From the NCBI GenBank assembly GCA_046350115.1, contig JAXMAZ010000002.1, positions 434,001 to 498,000 on the forward strand: DNA of 64,000 nucleotides. The letters run 5' to 3'. The position numbers were made by a program, and so were the translations under genes. The notes below the pieces were generated by a model. The model made no database searches. It saw only the letters and a program-made list of their open reading frames with translations, and was not told where the DNA came from. This DNA comes from JAXMAZ01 sp046350115. GTDB lineage: Bacteria; Planctomycetota; Planctomycetia; Gemmatales; Gemmataceae. This document shows positions 33,925 to 41,834 of the stretch, piece by piece (within the stretch, counting starts at the first letter, position 1; each line of letters opens with the position of its first letter).

Positions 33925-35454
33925 ATGGCCCGCGCCCGCAAGTCCGCCCCTGCCGCCGCCCCGACTACCGCCCAGCGGCTCGCCGCCGCCCTGAAGTCCG
34001 CCCGCGACCTGATGCGGAAGGACAAGGGGCTGAACGGCGACCTCGACCGGCTGCCGCTGCTCACCTGGCTGCTATTCCTCAAGTTCCTGGACGACCACGA
34101 GCGGGAGGCCGAAGCCGCCGCCGTCCTCGCCCGCAAGGCCCACCGCCCGGCCCTGGAGCCGCCGTACCGGTGGCGGGACTGGGCCAACCGGGACGGGTTC
34201 ACCGGGGACGCCCTGCTCCACTTCCTCACCCTCGACTCGGCCGCCCGGCCGGACGGGTCGATCGGCCCCGGCCTGCTCCCCCACTTGGCCACCCTGGCCG
34301 CCAGCACCGACCCCCGCCGCCGGGTGGTCGGCAAGGTGTCGGCCGACGCCACCGTCCGGATGAAGTCCGGCTACCTGCTGTTCGACCTGTGCCGGCTGAT
34401 CGACGGCATCCGGTTCCAGTCCGCCGAGGAGATCAGCACCCTCGGCGCCCTGTACGAGTCGATGCTCAAGGAGATGCGGGACGCGGCCGGGGATTCGGGC
34501 GAGTTCTACACCCCCCGGCCGGTGGTCAAGTTCATCGTCAAGGCGGTCAACCCGCGGCTCGGCGAGCTGGTCCTCGACCCGGCGTGCGGGACCGGCGGGT
34601 TCCTGACCGAGGCGTTCGAGCACCTCAAAGCCCAAGCCGGTAAAGCCGAGGACTTCCGTACCCTGCAGGCGGCCAGCGTCCGCGGCCAGGAGGCCAAGCC
34701 GCTGCCGTACCTGCTCGGCCAGATGAACCTGTTCCTGCACGGGCTGGAGGAGCCGGACATCCGGGACGGCAACTCCCTGGCCGTCACCCTGACCGAGCTG
34801 ACCGCCGCCGACCAGGCGGACGTGATCCTGACCAACCCGCCGTTCGGCGGGGAGGAGGAGGCCGGCGTCCAGAACGGGTTCCCGGCCGACCGGCGGACGA
34901 GCGAGACGGCCCTGCTGTTCCTGCAGCTCATCATGCGGCGGCTGAAGCCGGGCGGGCGGGCGGCGGTGGTGGTGCCGAACGGCACCCTGTTCGGGGACGG
35001 GGTGGCCGCCCGGATCAAGCACGACCTGCTGGCCAAGTACCACCTGCACACCGTCGTCCGGCTGCCGAACGGGGTGTTCGCCCCGTACACGTCGATCCCG
35101 ACCAACGTCCTGTTCTTCGACCGGACCGGGCCGACGGCGGACGTGTGGTACTACGAGCTGCCGCCGCCGGCCGGGGCCAAGCAGTACAGCAAGACGAAGC
35201 CGATCCCGTTCGAGGCGTTCGCCGACTGCCTGGCGTGGTGGCCGAACCGGGCGGAGAATGAGCGGGCGTGGAAGGTGTCGGCGGCCGAGTTGACCGCCAG
35301 CGGGTGCAACCTGGACCGGAAGAATCCGAACGCCCCGGCCGACGCCGCCCACCGCCCGCCGCAGGAGTTAGTGGCCAGCATTCTGGAGAAGGAGAAGCGG
35401 ATTGCGGACATCATCGGCGAGATCAAGGCGATACTTGCCGAGGGCAAGTCATGA
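33925..35454 (+). CDS. hsdM: Type I restriction-modification methyltransferase (HsdM)
   Basis: A 509-aa N6-adenine methyltransferase. A helical HsdM N-terminal domain at ~18-150 (LPLLTWLLFLKFLDDHE) precedes the catalytic domain. SAM-binding motif I DPACGTGGF is at ~218 and the catalytic NPPF at ~304. EFYTPRPVVKFIV, typical of HsdM, is at ~193. It methylates the site chosen by HsdS, protecting the host and assembling with HsdR. I chose the ATG at 33925; a GTG at 33907 overlaps the hsdR stop. Its TGA overlaps the hsdS ATG (ATGA), so the three genes form one operon. Confidence 0.94.
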   Translation: MARARKSAPAAAPTTAQRLAAALKSARDLMRKDKGLNGDLDRLPLLTWLLFLKFLDDHEREAEAAAVLARKAHRPALEPPYRWRDWANRDGFTGDALLHFLTLDSAARPDGSIGPGLLPHLATLAASTDPRRRVVGKVSADATVRMKSGYLLFDLCRLIDGIRFQSAEEISTLGALYESMLKEMRDAAGDSGEFYTPRPVVKFIVKAVNPRLGELVLDPACGTGGFLTEAFEHLKAQAGKAEDFRTLQAASVRGQEAKPLPYLLGQMNLFLHGLEEPDIRDGNSLAVTLTELTAADQADVILTNPPFGGEEEAGVQNGFPADRRTSETALLFLQLIMRRLKPGGRAAVVVPNGTLFGDGVAARIKHDLLAKYHLHTVVRLPNGVFAPYTSIPTNVLFFDRTGPTADVWYYELPPPAGAKQYSKTKPIPFEAFADCLAWWPNRAENERAWKVSAAELTASGCNLDRKNPNAPADAAHRPPQELVASILEKEKRIADIIGEIKAILAEGKS

Positions 35455-36564
35455 ACGGCGACTGGCCCCGAGTGCGGCTCGGGTCAATTTTAAAGCGACG
35501 TGAGGTATATGAGCGGAGGGATGAACTATCTGAATACACTTTTGCTGGCACGTACAGCTATGCAAGAGGTGTCTTCCGTGGCGCGACGAAGCGCGGGAGC
35601 GAGTTTCGACTTCCAGAGTTGCAGCGCGTCCGCGCTGGCGACTTCGTTTATTGCAAGATCATGGCATGGGAGGGTGCGTTCGGAGTTGCGCCACCGGAGA
35701 CGGATAACTGCGTCCTCTCCAAAGCCTTTCTTGTGTACCACGTAGACGAGTCGAAAGTCTCCGCCGACTTCCTGAATCTCCTGTTCCAAATGGAATCAAC
35801 GTGGAGTTCGATTGGCGGCCAGAGCACCGGAACGAACGTCCGGAGGCGGAGTCTCCATCCTGTCCAGTTGAGCGATCGACAATTCCTCTTCCTCCATTGG
35901 CCGAGGCAGCGTCGAATCGTCAATCGGGTGGACGCTATCGCCAGCCGGCTGGCCGAAGCCCGACCGGCGGCCGAAGGCTGAATCGAAGGGGAGTCGGATC
36001 GGATATGGAAAATACTCAGCCGGATGGCCCGTGAAACCGCATACCCGGTTCGCACGTTAGCAGACATGGCCAGCTTCCTCGACGACCGGAGAATTCCCCT
36101 CAGCGAGGTAGAGCAGGCGTTGCGGAAGGGTGTTTACCCTACTACGGCAGCGGCGTCATTGACCACATCGACGACTTCCTTTTCGATGAGCGTTGCTGCT
36201 TTTGTCGGAGGACGGGGTAACCTGATCAACCGCTCGACACCCATCGCGTTCATCGCACGTGGCAAGTACTGGGTGAGCAACCACGCATGGCCTTCAACAA
36301 GCCGAGAACGGCGTGGCGGACATTAACTTCGCTGGTACACTTCCTCGAACACCAGGTTGGCATGTTCAACTGCATCAGCTCGGCGAGGTGATCGGCTGAT
36401 GCGCTGTTCCCGCCTCCGCTCGCGAGCAGCGGCGGATCGTCGCCCACCTGGACGCGGTGCAGGCAAAGGCGGATACGCTGCGACGACTGCAAGCGGAGGC
36501 GGCGGCCGAGCTGGACGCCCTGCTGCCGGCGGTGCTGGCCAAGGCGTTCGCCGGCGAGCTGTAA
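35451..36564 (+). pseudogene. hsdS: Type I restriction specificity subunit (HsdS), decaying
   Basis: The ATG at 35451 overlaps the hsdM stop. The first 176 residues are intact: one target-recognition domain, then the central conserved helix RQRRIVNRVDAIASRLAEA, ending at a stop at 35981. The second half is still readable in pieces across all frames: RTLADMASFLDDRRIPLSEV, LPYYGSGVIDHIDDFLFDE, GNLINRSTPIAFIARGKYWV, LVHFLEHQVGMFNC. It ends in the conserved coiled coil EQRRIVAHLDAVQAKADTLR, with a TAA at 36562-36564. At least five small indels separate these pieces (for example near 36200, 36219 and 36287). The region is also lower in GC than its neighbours. The N-terminal half could still work as a half-subunit that dimerises, as known for some truncated HsdS proteins. 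Confidence 0.85.
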
Positions 36565-36686
36565 TCGCACCGCGGCTGCGACCACTTATGCTGAGGGTAA
36601 CGGCTTTGCCGGCCGCCGCCTCGCTCCGCCCGCACCGACAACCGGCGCCCAACGACACCGCCAACGGGCGCGGGGATAATCGGGGC

Positions 36687-37379
36687 ATGTGCGGCCGCTT
36701 CACACTGACCGCCCGGCCCGAGCGGGTAGCCCGGACGTTCGCCCTGTCCGGTCGGCTGCCGGACCTGGCCCCCCGGTACAACATCGCCCCCACCCAGGAC
36801 GTGCCGGTGGTCGCCCGCCGGGGAGACGGCACCCGCGGGCTGGCGCTGCTCAAGTGGGGGTTCGTGCCGAGCTGGGCGAACGGCCCGACGGACGGGGTCC
36901 GGCCAATCAACGCCCGGGCCGACTCGCTCGACAAGCCGCTGTTCCGGGCCGCATTCAGAACCCAGCGGTGCCTCATCGCCGCCGACGGGTTCTACGAGTG
37001 GGCGACGGCCGGCAAGAGGAAGGTGGCCCACCACTTCCGGCTGGCGGACGGGGAGCCGTTCGGCATCGCCGGGTTGTGGTCCCACTGGACGGACGGGGCG
37101 GCCAAGCTGACCACCTGCTGCCTCATCACGACGACGCCGAATGAGCTGGTCAGTACCGTCCACGACCGGATGCCGGCCGTCCTGCCGGCCGACGTGTGGG
37201 ACCGGTGGCTCGACCCGGCCACCCCCGTCGCCGGCCTGTCTGGGCTACTGCGGCCGTACCCAGCGGACGGGATGGTGTCGGCGGCGGTCGGGCCGGCGGT
37301 CAACCGGGCCGGGTACGACGGACCGGACTGTCTTACCCCGGCCGACGCCAACCGGCCGGCCGCCGGCTGCCTGTTCTGA
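36687..37379 (+). CDS. SRAP/YedK-family abasic-site protein
   Basis: A 230-aa SOS-response-associated peptidase (HMCES/YedK family). After removal of Met1, catalytic Cys2 (MCGRFTL) forms a thiazolidine crosslink with abasic sites in single-stranded DNA. The family signature is complete: RYNIAPTQ ~37, KWGFVPSW ~60, NARADS ~75, GFYEW ~103 and HDRMP ~159. The start must be the ATG at 36687, since Cys2 has to be N-terminal; the longer open frame upstream is hsdS remnant. It lies near a Y-family polymerase, a grouping typical of DNA-damage tolerance loci. Confidence 0.95.
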   Translation: MCGRFTLTARPERVARTFALSGRLPDLAPRYNIAPTQDVPVVARRGDGTRGLALLKWGFVPSWANGPTDGVRPINARADSLDKPLFRAAFRTQRCLIAADGFYEWATAGKRKVAHHFRLADGEPFGIAGLWSHWTDGAAKLTTCCLITTTPNELVSTVHDRMPAVLPADVWDRWLDPATPVAGLSGLLRPYPADGMVSAAVGPAVNRAGYDGPDCLTPADANRPAAGCLF

Positions 37380-37398
37380 CCCCCCAGCGGGAGCGACG

Positions 37399-37617
37399 AT
37401 GAGCACCGATGACGAGCTGCGGGACCGCCGGTCGGCCGAGGTGATCCACAAGCTGTACTTCGGGCTGATGACCGAGGACCAGGCGGTGGCCGCCCTCAAC
37501 GGGTGCGGGGTGGCGTCGGCCGACCCCGAGCGGCTGGCCGCCGCCCTGGAGGTGTACGACCTGTTCACCCACCACCTCGGGGCGGTGATGGACCCAGCCC
37601 ACGTCACCCCCGACTAA
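37399..37617 (+). CDS. Small protein downstream of SRAP
   Basis: A 72-aa acidic, helical protein (MSTDDELRDRRSAEVIHKLY, FGLMTEDQAVAALNGCGV). It starts 20 bases after the SRAP stop, with GGGAG just before the ATG at 37399. No known domain. Spacing and strand suggest co-transcription with the SRAP gene. Confidence 0.65.
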   Translation: MSTDDELRDRRSAEVIHKLYFGLMTEDQAVAALNGCGVASADPERLAAALEVYDLFTHHLGAVMDPAHVTPD

Positions 37618-37637
37618 CGACCGGCGTGCCCGTCGGC

Positions 37638-38102
37638 TCAGATGACCTCGTTGACCAGGGCCGGCGCCCACTCGGCCCGGGTCATCACCCGGAAGTACCG
37701 GGTCGGCCGCTCGACGATCAGGTACACCACCGGCTCCCCCCTCTCGTCGGTGACGAGCAGCCCCTGAACCCCTTCCTTGACCCGGTACCACACCCCGCCG
37801 GTGTAGCAGTATGCGGCCGGCACCGTCACCGGCTCCGGGCACAGCGCCGCCCACCGGCCGGCCTCCACCGTCGCCTGCCAGGTCCAGCCCGTCGGCGGCA
37901 ACTTCGACCGCCGCGCCCGGCACCCCCACCGGACGACCCGCAGCCCGCCGTCCCACCAGACGGGCAGGACGGTCGGCCGGGTCCGCCAGTCGAACCGCAC
38001 CTCCCGCTCCCCGCCCCGCTCGTGGACCCGCAGGTCCAGCCGGTGGCGTTCAATCAGAGAGAGCGGCAGGTCGGACCACGGCAGGGCGATGGCGTTCGGC
38101 AT
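37638..38102 (-). CDS. Unknown protein translationally coupled to the Y-family polymerase
   Basis: A 154-aa protein, starting at 38102 (MPNAIALPWSDLPLSLIERH). Its ATG overlaps the polymerase stop (shared bases at 38102), so translation is almost certainly coupled. The body is Trp/Arg-rich with repeated short strands (VLPVWWDGGLRVVRWGCRAR, YCYTGGVWYRVKEGVQGLLV, VVYLIVERPTRYFRVMTRAE). Features such as RWG and GVWY are faintly reminiscent of SRAP proteins, but the N-terminal Cys is absent and the protein is shorter. I do not assign it. A role as an accessory factor of the polymerase is inferred from context. Confidence 0.75.
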   Translation of the reverse strand: MPNAIALPWSDLPLSLIERHRLDLRVHERGGEREVRFDWRTRPTVLPVWWDGGLRVVRWGCRARRSKLPPTGWTWQATVEAGRWAALCPEPVTVPAAYCYTGGVWYRVKEGVQGLLVTDERGEPVVYLIVERPTRYFRVMTRAEWAPALVNEVI

Positions 38103-39319
38103 CAGAAGCACACCTTCCCCCGGATGTCGCACACGTCGTAGGAGTGGGACGGGTCGGCGTACAGCTCGGCTGGCAGGTACAGCGTCGCCCCGCTCCGGAC
38201 GGCAAACCGCCCGACCGCCGCGTTGATGTCCCGCTTCGCCCGGGCGACTGCCTCCCGCTTCGGGTCGGGCTGCCGGAACAGTGTGAGCTGCTCGCCGATG
38301 GCCCGTTTGAGGTGGGCCGCGATGACGTGCATGTGGGTGGCCGACTGGCCGGGCCGCCAGCACCGGCGGACAGCCGGGCGGAGGGCGTCCAGGAGCAGGT
38401 CGAACCGGTCGGTGGGGGTGTCCAGCGGCCCCTCGGCCCCCGTCCCGATCCCGTCCTTGTAGGCGATCTGCAGGGACAGCGAGCCGGGCCGGACCCGGTG
38501 GTATTCGAGTTCCTCGACCAGCCGTTCGAGGTTGCGGACCGCCCACCCCCAGAGCACCCGCGGGTCGGACACGTCGCCGCCGAGCGACCCGCCTCGGGCG
38601 AGCACCTTGTGGGGGGAGCGGGACGGGCGGACCGGCTGGGCCGGGAACCCGTTCAGCTCCCGCCAGATGTCGAACCCGGTGCTGGTCAGCACCCGCCGGA
38701 CCAGCCCGCCGTCGGCGTCCGCCAGATCCAGACACGACTTGATGCCGTAGGGCGCCAGCCGGGCCGCCCGCCGCCCGCCGACCCCGGATATCTCGGTGAC
38801 GGGCAGCCGGCCGAGCAGCGCCCGCTCCTGGTCCACGGTGGTGACGGCCAGGCAGCCGTTCGGCTTGGCGGTGTCGCTGAACAGCTTGGCCAGGGTGCGG
38901 GTGCGGGCGATGGCCACGGTGACCGGCAGCCCGGCCCGGTCCCGGATGTGGTCCCGGACGGCCGCCGCCGCGTCGGCCAGACCAGAGCGAGACGTGAGCG
39001 GGGCGGCCCGGAAGAAGAACTCGTCGATGCTGTAATACTCCACCGCCTCGGCGTGCTCGCCGACGATGTCGAGCATCATCCGGGACAGCACCTCGTACCA
39101 GCGGAAGTCCCGCTTCACGTACACCCCGTCCGGACACAGCTTCCGGGCCTCCCAGATGGGCATCCCGGTCTTCACCCCGGCCGCCTTCATCTCGTAGGAC
39201 TTGGCTATCACACAGGCGCCCTGGTTCCCCAGGACGCCGACCGGCTTGCCGGCCAGGTCCGGGTGGCGGACCCGCTCGGCCGACACGTAGAAGCAGTCCG
39301 CGTCCAGGTGGCCGATCAC
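38102..39319 (-). CDS. Y-family DNA polymerase (DinB/UmuC-like)
   Basis: A 405-aa translesion polymerase. Catalytic acidic residues are in DADCFYVS (Asp6, Asp8) and YYSIDEFFF (Asp99, Glu100). Helix-hairpin-helix-like EISGVGGRRAARLAPYGIKS is at ~195-215. The little-finger region extends to ~370, and the C-terminal SYDVCDIRGKVCF is typical of a UmuC-like subgroup. It copies past lesions with low fidelity. The start is the GTG at 39319 (MIGHLDADC). The gene overlaps its downstream partner at 38102 and is divergent from a winged-helix protein, with a dyad symmetric site between them. Confidence 0.93.
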   Translation of the reverse strand: MIGHLDADCFYVSAERVRHPDLAGKPVGVLGNQGACVIAKSYEMKAAGVKTGMPIWEARKLCPDGVYVKRDFRWYEVLSRMMLDIVGEHAEAVEYYSIDEFFFRAAPLTSRSGLADAAAAVRDHIRDRAGLPVTVAIARTRTLAKLFSDTAKPNGCLAVTTVDQERALLGRLPVTEISGVGGRRAARLAPYGIKSCLDLADADGGLVRRVLTSTGFDIWRELNGFPAQPVRPSRSPHKVLARGGSLGGDVSDPRVLWGWAVRNLERLVEELEYHRVRPGSLSLQIAYKDGIGTGAEGPLDTPTDRFDLLLDALRPAVRRCWRPGQSATHMHVIAAHLKRAIGEQLTLFRQPDPKREAVARAKRDINAAVGRFAVRSGATLYLPAELYADPSHSYDVCDIRGKVCF

Positions 39320-39352
39320 GCCCTGCCCCGTTATGTGTTATTCTGTCCACTA

Positions 39353-39380
39353 CTGTCCCCATCTGTACCGCGGGGGACAG
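39353..39380. promoter_or_regulatory. Dyad element between polymerase and winged-helix gene
   Basis: CTGTCCCC (39353-39360) and GGGGACAG (39373-39380) are perfect 8-bp inverted arms with a 12-base spacer, within the 97-base divergent promoter region. This is the size of a dimeric repressor operator. The winged-helix protein next door or a LexA-type repressor are candidates; neither is shown. Confidence 0.5.
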
Positions 39381-39416
39381 CCCACTCCAAGGGCGGAGAG
39401 GTTCCGGTTTGTTCCG

Positions 39417-39845
39417 ATGACCCCGACCGACGACCCCAAGGGGGTGGCCGCGGAGATGGCGGCCGAACTACTGGCCCGCCTGCCCGGCGGCCTGGCCGAG
39501 CCGGTGCGGGCGACGGCGGCGGCCGGCCGGCTGGCCTGCCTGGTGCTGGTGTGGGACGCGGCCGGGCCGATGCCGACCGCCGGGGGCGACCAGCGGCGGC
39601 GGGCGGCGCGGGGGAGGGCGGGGTGCCGGGCGGACGTGCTGGCCGTGCTGGCGGCGGCCGGCCGGCCGCTCACCCGCAAGCAGGTGGTGCGGGCGGTCCG
39701 GGCGGCCGGGTGTGACCACGGGCCGGGGACGGTGGCCAAGGCGCTGGCCGACCTGACGGCCGCCGGGGAACTCATCAACCCGCGGGACAAGCGGGGGTAC
39801 CGGCTGCCCTCCTGGGTCAAGCCCCGCCTCTCCCTGTTCGGCTGA
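39417..39845 (+). CDS. Winged-helix DNA-binding protein
   Basis: A 142-aa protein. The N-terminal ~65 residues are Ala/Leu/Gly-rich helices. The C-terminal half is a winged helix (VLAVLAAAGRPLTRKQVVRA, HGPGTVAKALADLTAAGELI, then DKRGYRLP as wing). It probably acts as a transcriptional regulator. The start is the ATG at 39417. It is divergent from the Y-family polymerase and could autoregulate through the dyad at 39353-39380. Confidence 0.75.
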   Translation: MTPTDDPKGVAAEMAAELLARLPGGLAEPVRATAAAGRLACLVLVWDAAGPMPTAGGDQRRRAARGRAGCRADVLAVLAAAGRPLTRKQVVRAVRAAGCDHGPGTVAKALADLTAAGELINPRDKRGYRLPSWVKPRLSLFG

Positions 39846-39942
39846 CCCCGGCCGGGTGGCCGCTCCTGGCGTGTTCCCGCCGCCCGGTGTACGGTGCGAG
39901 TGGGGCAGCCGCCGAACGTGTAACACACCCGGGGCCGGGCCG

Positions 39943-40821
39943 ATGGGGTGGGTGACCCGGCCGAACGGCCGCCGTTATCTGTACCGCAGCCGCCGGGTCG
40001 GCGGGCGGGTGGTGACCGAGTACCTGGCGGCCGACGGGACGGCCGGCGGCAAGCTGCTGGCCCTGGAGTGGGAGGCGTACCGCCTGCGACGGGTCCGATC
40101 CCGGCTGGCCCAGCAGAGGGCTGATGCCCGCTTGGGGAAGCGGCTGGCCCGGCTGGAACGGCTGGCGGCGGATGACACCCTTCGGGTCGTCGCCCACGGG
40201 TTGCTAACCGCGCTCGGGTTTCACCGGCCGAAGCGGGGGGTGTGGCGAATGCGACGCGGGTATAACCCCCTGGCCGCCCTGCTCGCCCCCAACCCCGGGC
40301 CGCAGCTCAACTACACGGCCCCGGCCGACGACACCGAGGCGGTCGCCCTGTTCGCCGCCGCCCGGGCCGGGGACAAGGACGCGGTGGACAAGCTGCCGGC
40401 CCTGATCCGGGACCGGGGGTGGGTGCGGTGGATCGGCGACCTGGCCCGACAAGCCACGTTCCAGTTGATCGACCGGGTGGCCCGGGGCGACCCGGTGCTG
40501 CGGGCCGGGCTGGACGCCAAGGTGGCCGCCCTGTGGGCGGAGCTGGCCGGGCCTGCCCCGACGGTGCTGGAAGAGGTGCTGGTCCGGCGGGTGGTGAACG
40601 GGTGGGTGCTGACCCACGCGGTCGAGCTGGAGCTGGCCCTGACCGACGACCCGCGGGCGCAGGTCCGGCTGGACAAGCTGCTCGGCCGGTCCCAGCGGCG
40701 GCTGGCCGAGGCGGTCCGGGAACTGGCCCGGGTGCGGCGGCTGCAGGCACCCGCCCTCCTCGCCAAGCTGCAGGCGGGGCGTACCGCACTTCCCGCTGAG
40801 TCCGCTCCCGTCTCCGACTGA
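39943..40821 (+). CDS. Planctomycete-type protein with RPNGRRYLYRS N-terminus
   Basis: A 292-aa protein, starting at the ATG at 39943 (MGWVTRPNGRRYLYRSRRVG). The short basic N-terminus with GRVVTEYLAADG is a pattern I associate with accessory-region proteins in Gemmata-like genomes. It is followed by a helical, Arg/Ala/Leu-rich body (RLGKRLARLERLAADDTLRV, LIRDRGWVRWIGDLARQATF). No catalytic motif. Position next to regulators and a primase suggests a role in mobile-element maintenance; this is inference. Confidence 0.7.
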   Translation: MGWVTRPNGRRYLYRSRRVGGRVVTEYLAADGTAGGKLLALEWEAYRLRRVRSRLAQQRADARLGKRLARLERLAADDTLRVVAHGLLTALGFHRPKRGVWRMRRGYNPLAALLAPNPGPQLNYTAPADDTEAVALFAAARAGDKDAVDKLPALIRDRGWVRWIGDLARQATFQLIDRVARGDPVLRAGLDAKVAALWAELAGPAPTVLEEVLVRRVVNGWVLTHAVELELALTDDPRAQVRLDKLLGRSQRRLAEAVRELARVRRLQAPALLAKLQAGRTALPAESAPVSD

Positions 40822-40921
40822 CCTTGTCGGCCCGTCATCAGTCCGAAACACTGGTTCGGCAGACGCCCGGGGGTATTCGCCCGATCCCACCCGCACGGCG
40901 GTCGCACCGGGGGCGGTCACC

Positions 40922-41413
40922 TTGCCGACAGACAGATCACGTCAGGCCGGTGGCACGCCGTCATTCCCCGAGCTGACCCGCGACGTGGCCGCGATGGATG
41001 CCCGGGAACTCCGGGCGGTTGGCCCGACGTTGCCGGCGACCGACCTGATCGATCACATCCTTCGGCTGCGGACGGAATGCCGAGCGCTGGAAGCCGAGGT
41101 GAAGGCGTTACGAGTTACCCACGCGGACGCCCATCGTCAGCCGGTCACCCGTGACGCCCCTCTCGATCTCGACCGGCACGCCAAAGCGGTGCTCGCGGTG
41201 CTGGCCAGGCCTGCGGCCGGCCTGATGACGATCAGTGCGATCGCCGGCCATCAGCGGGCGATCAAGGATCGGAACGCGCGGGACCGCAAGACGGTGAAAG
41301 CCCGGCTCGTCGTTCTGCTCGACCGCAAGCTGGTCGAAGCGACCTCGGCGAGCCAATCCACTTGGAAGATCACGCGAAAAGGCCGCCAGATCGCAAGTCT
41401 CCTAGGTTGTTAA
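40922..41413 (+). CDS. Winged-helix-like protein
   Basis: A 163-aa protein. The open frame starts at a TTG (40922); an ATG at 40994 is an alternative. A helical, coiled-coil-like segment (DHILRLRTECRALEAEVKAL) precedes a winged-helix-type C-terminus (VKARLVVLLDRKLVEATSA, then STWKITRKGRQIASLL). It is probably DNA-binding. Codon use is slightly less GC-extreme than in neighbouring genes. Confidence 0.6.
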   Translation: MPTDRSRQAGGTPSFPELTRDVAAMDARELRAVGPTLPATDLIDHILRLRTECRALEAEVKALRVTHADAHRQPVTRDAPLDLDRHAKAVLAVLARPAAGLMTISAIAGHQRAIKDRNARDRKTVKARLVVLLDRKLVEATSASQSTWKITRKGRQIASLLGC

Positions 41414-41553
41414 CCGGCAACGGTTAACGGAAAAAATCCCCAGAAAATCCCCAGCCAAACACCCCGCAGACGCGGTGGCGGGTTCCCGCCGACCGGCGGA
41501 TCCTGGTCGCGACGGCCGGCGACGGGTCCGGCCGCGATCCCCCGGAGGCTGAC

Positions 41554-41760
41554 ATGTCAGTGACGACGAGGGCTACCGCCGAACGGCCGGCGGTCGAATC
41601 GGAGCTGGTGACCTACCGCGACATCGCCCGGCTGATGCAGGTCAGTGAGAAGACCGTCACCCGGCTGCCGGTGCCCGGGCGGGTGGCCGTCGGTCGGCTG
41701 GTCCGGTTCGACCGCCGGACCGTACTGGCGTGGATCGCCGGCGGCTGCCAACCTCGCTGA
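41554..41760 (+). CDS. Small helix-turn-helix (excisionase/AlpA-like) protein
   Basis: A 68-aa protein with a strong GGAGG six bases before the ATG at 41554. YRDIARLMQVSEKTVTRLPV is a helix-turn-helix, followed by VGRLVRFDRRTVLAWIAGG, as in MerR-like excisionases. Such proteins control excision or early transcription of integrative elements. The primase gene follows after 74 bases on the same strand. Confidence 0.82.
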   Translation: MSVTTRATAERPAVESELVTYRDIARLMQVSEKTVTRLPVPGRVAVGRLVRFDRRTVLAWIAGGCQPR

Positions 41761-41834
41761 CCAACCACTTCACATCCGACAGACCACGAAAAAGCCGGCG
41801 GGTGCCACCGCCGGCCGAAAGGAGGACGCTCGCC

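Noticed and set aside
37638..38102. Calling the 154-aa polymerase partner a second SRAP protein
   Set aside because: Only weak RWG and GVWY resemblances; the catalytic N-terminal Cys and the GFYEW and HDRMP motifs are missing.
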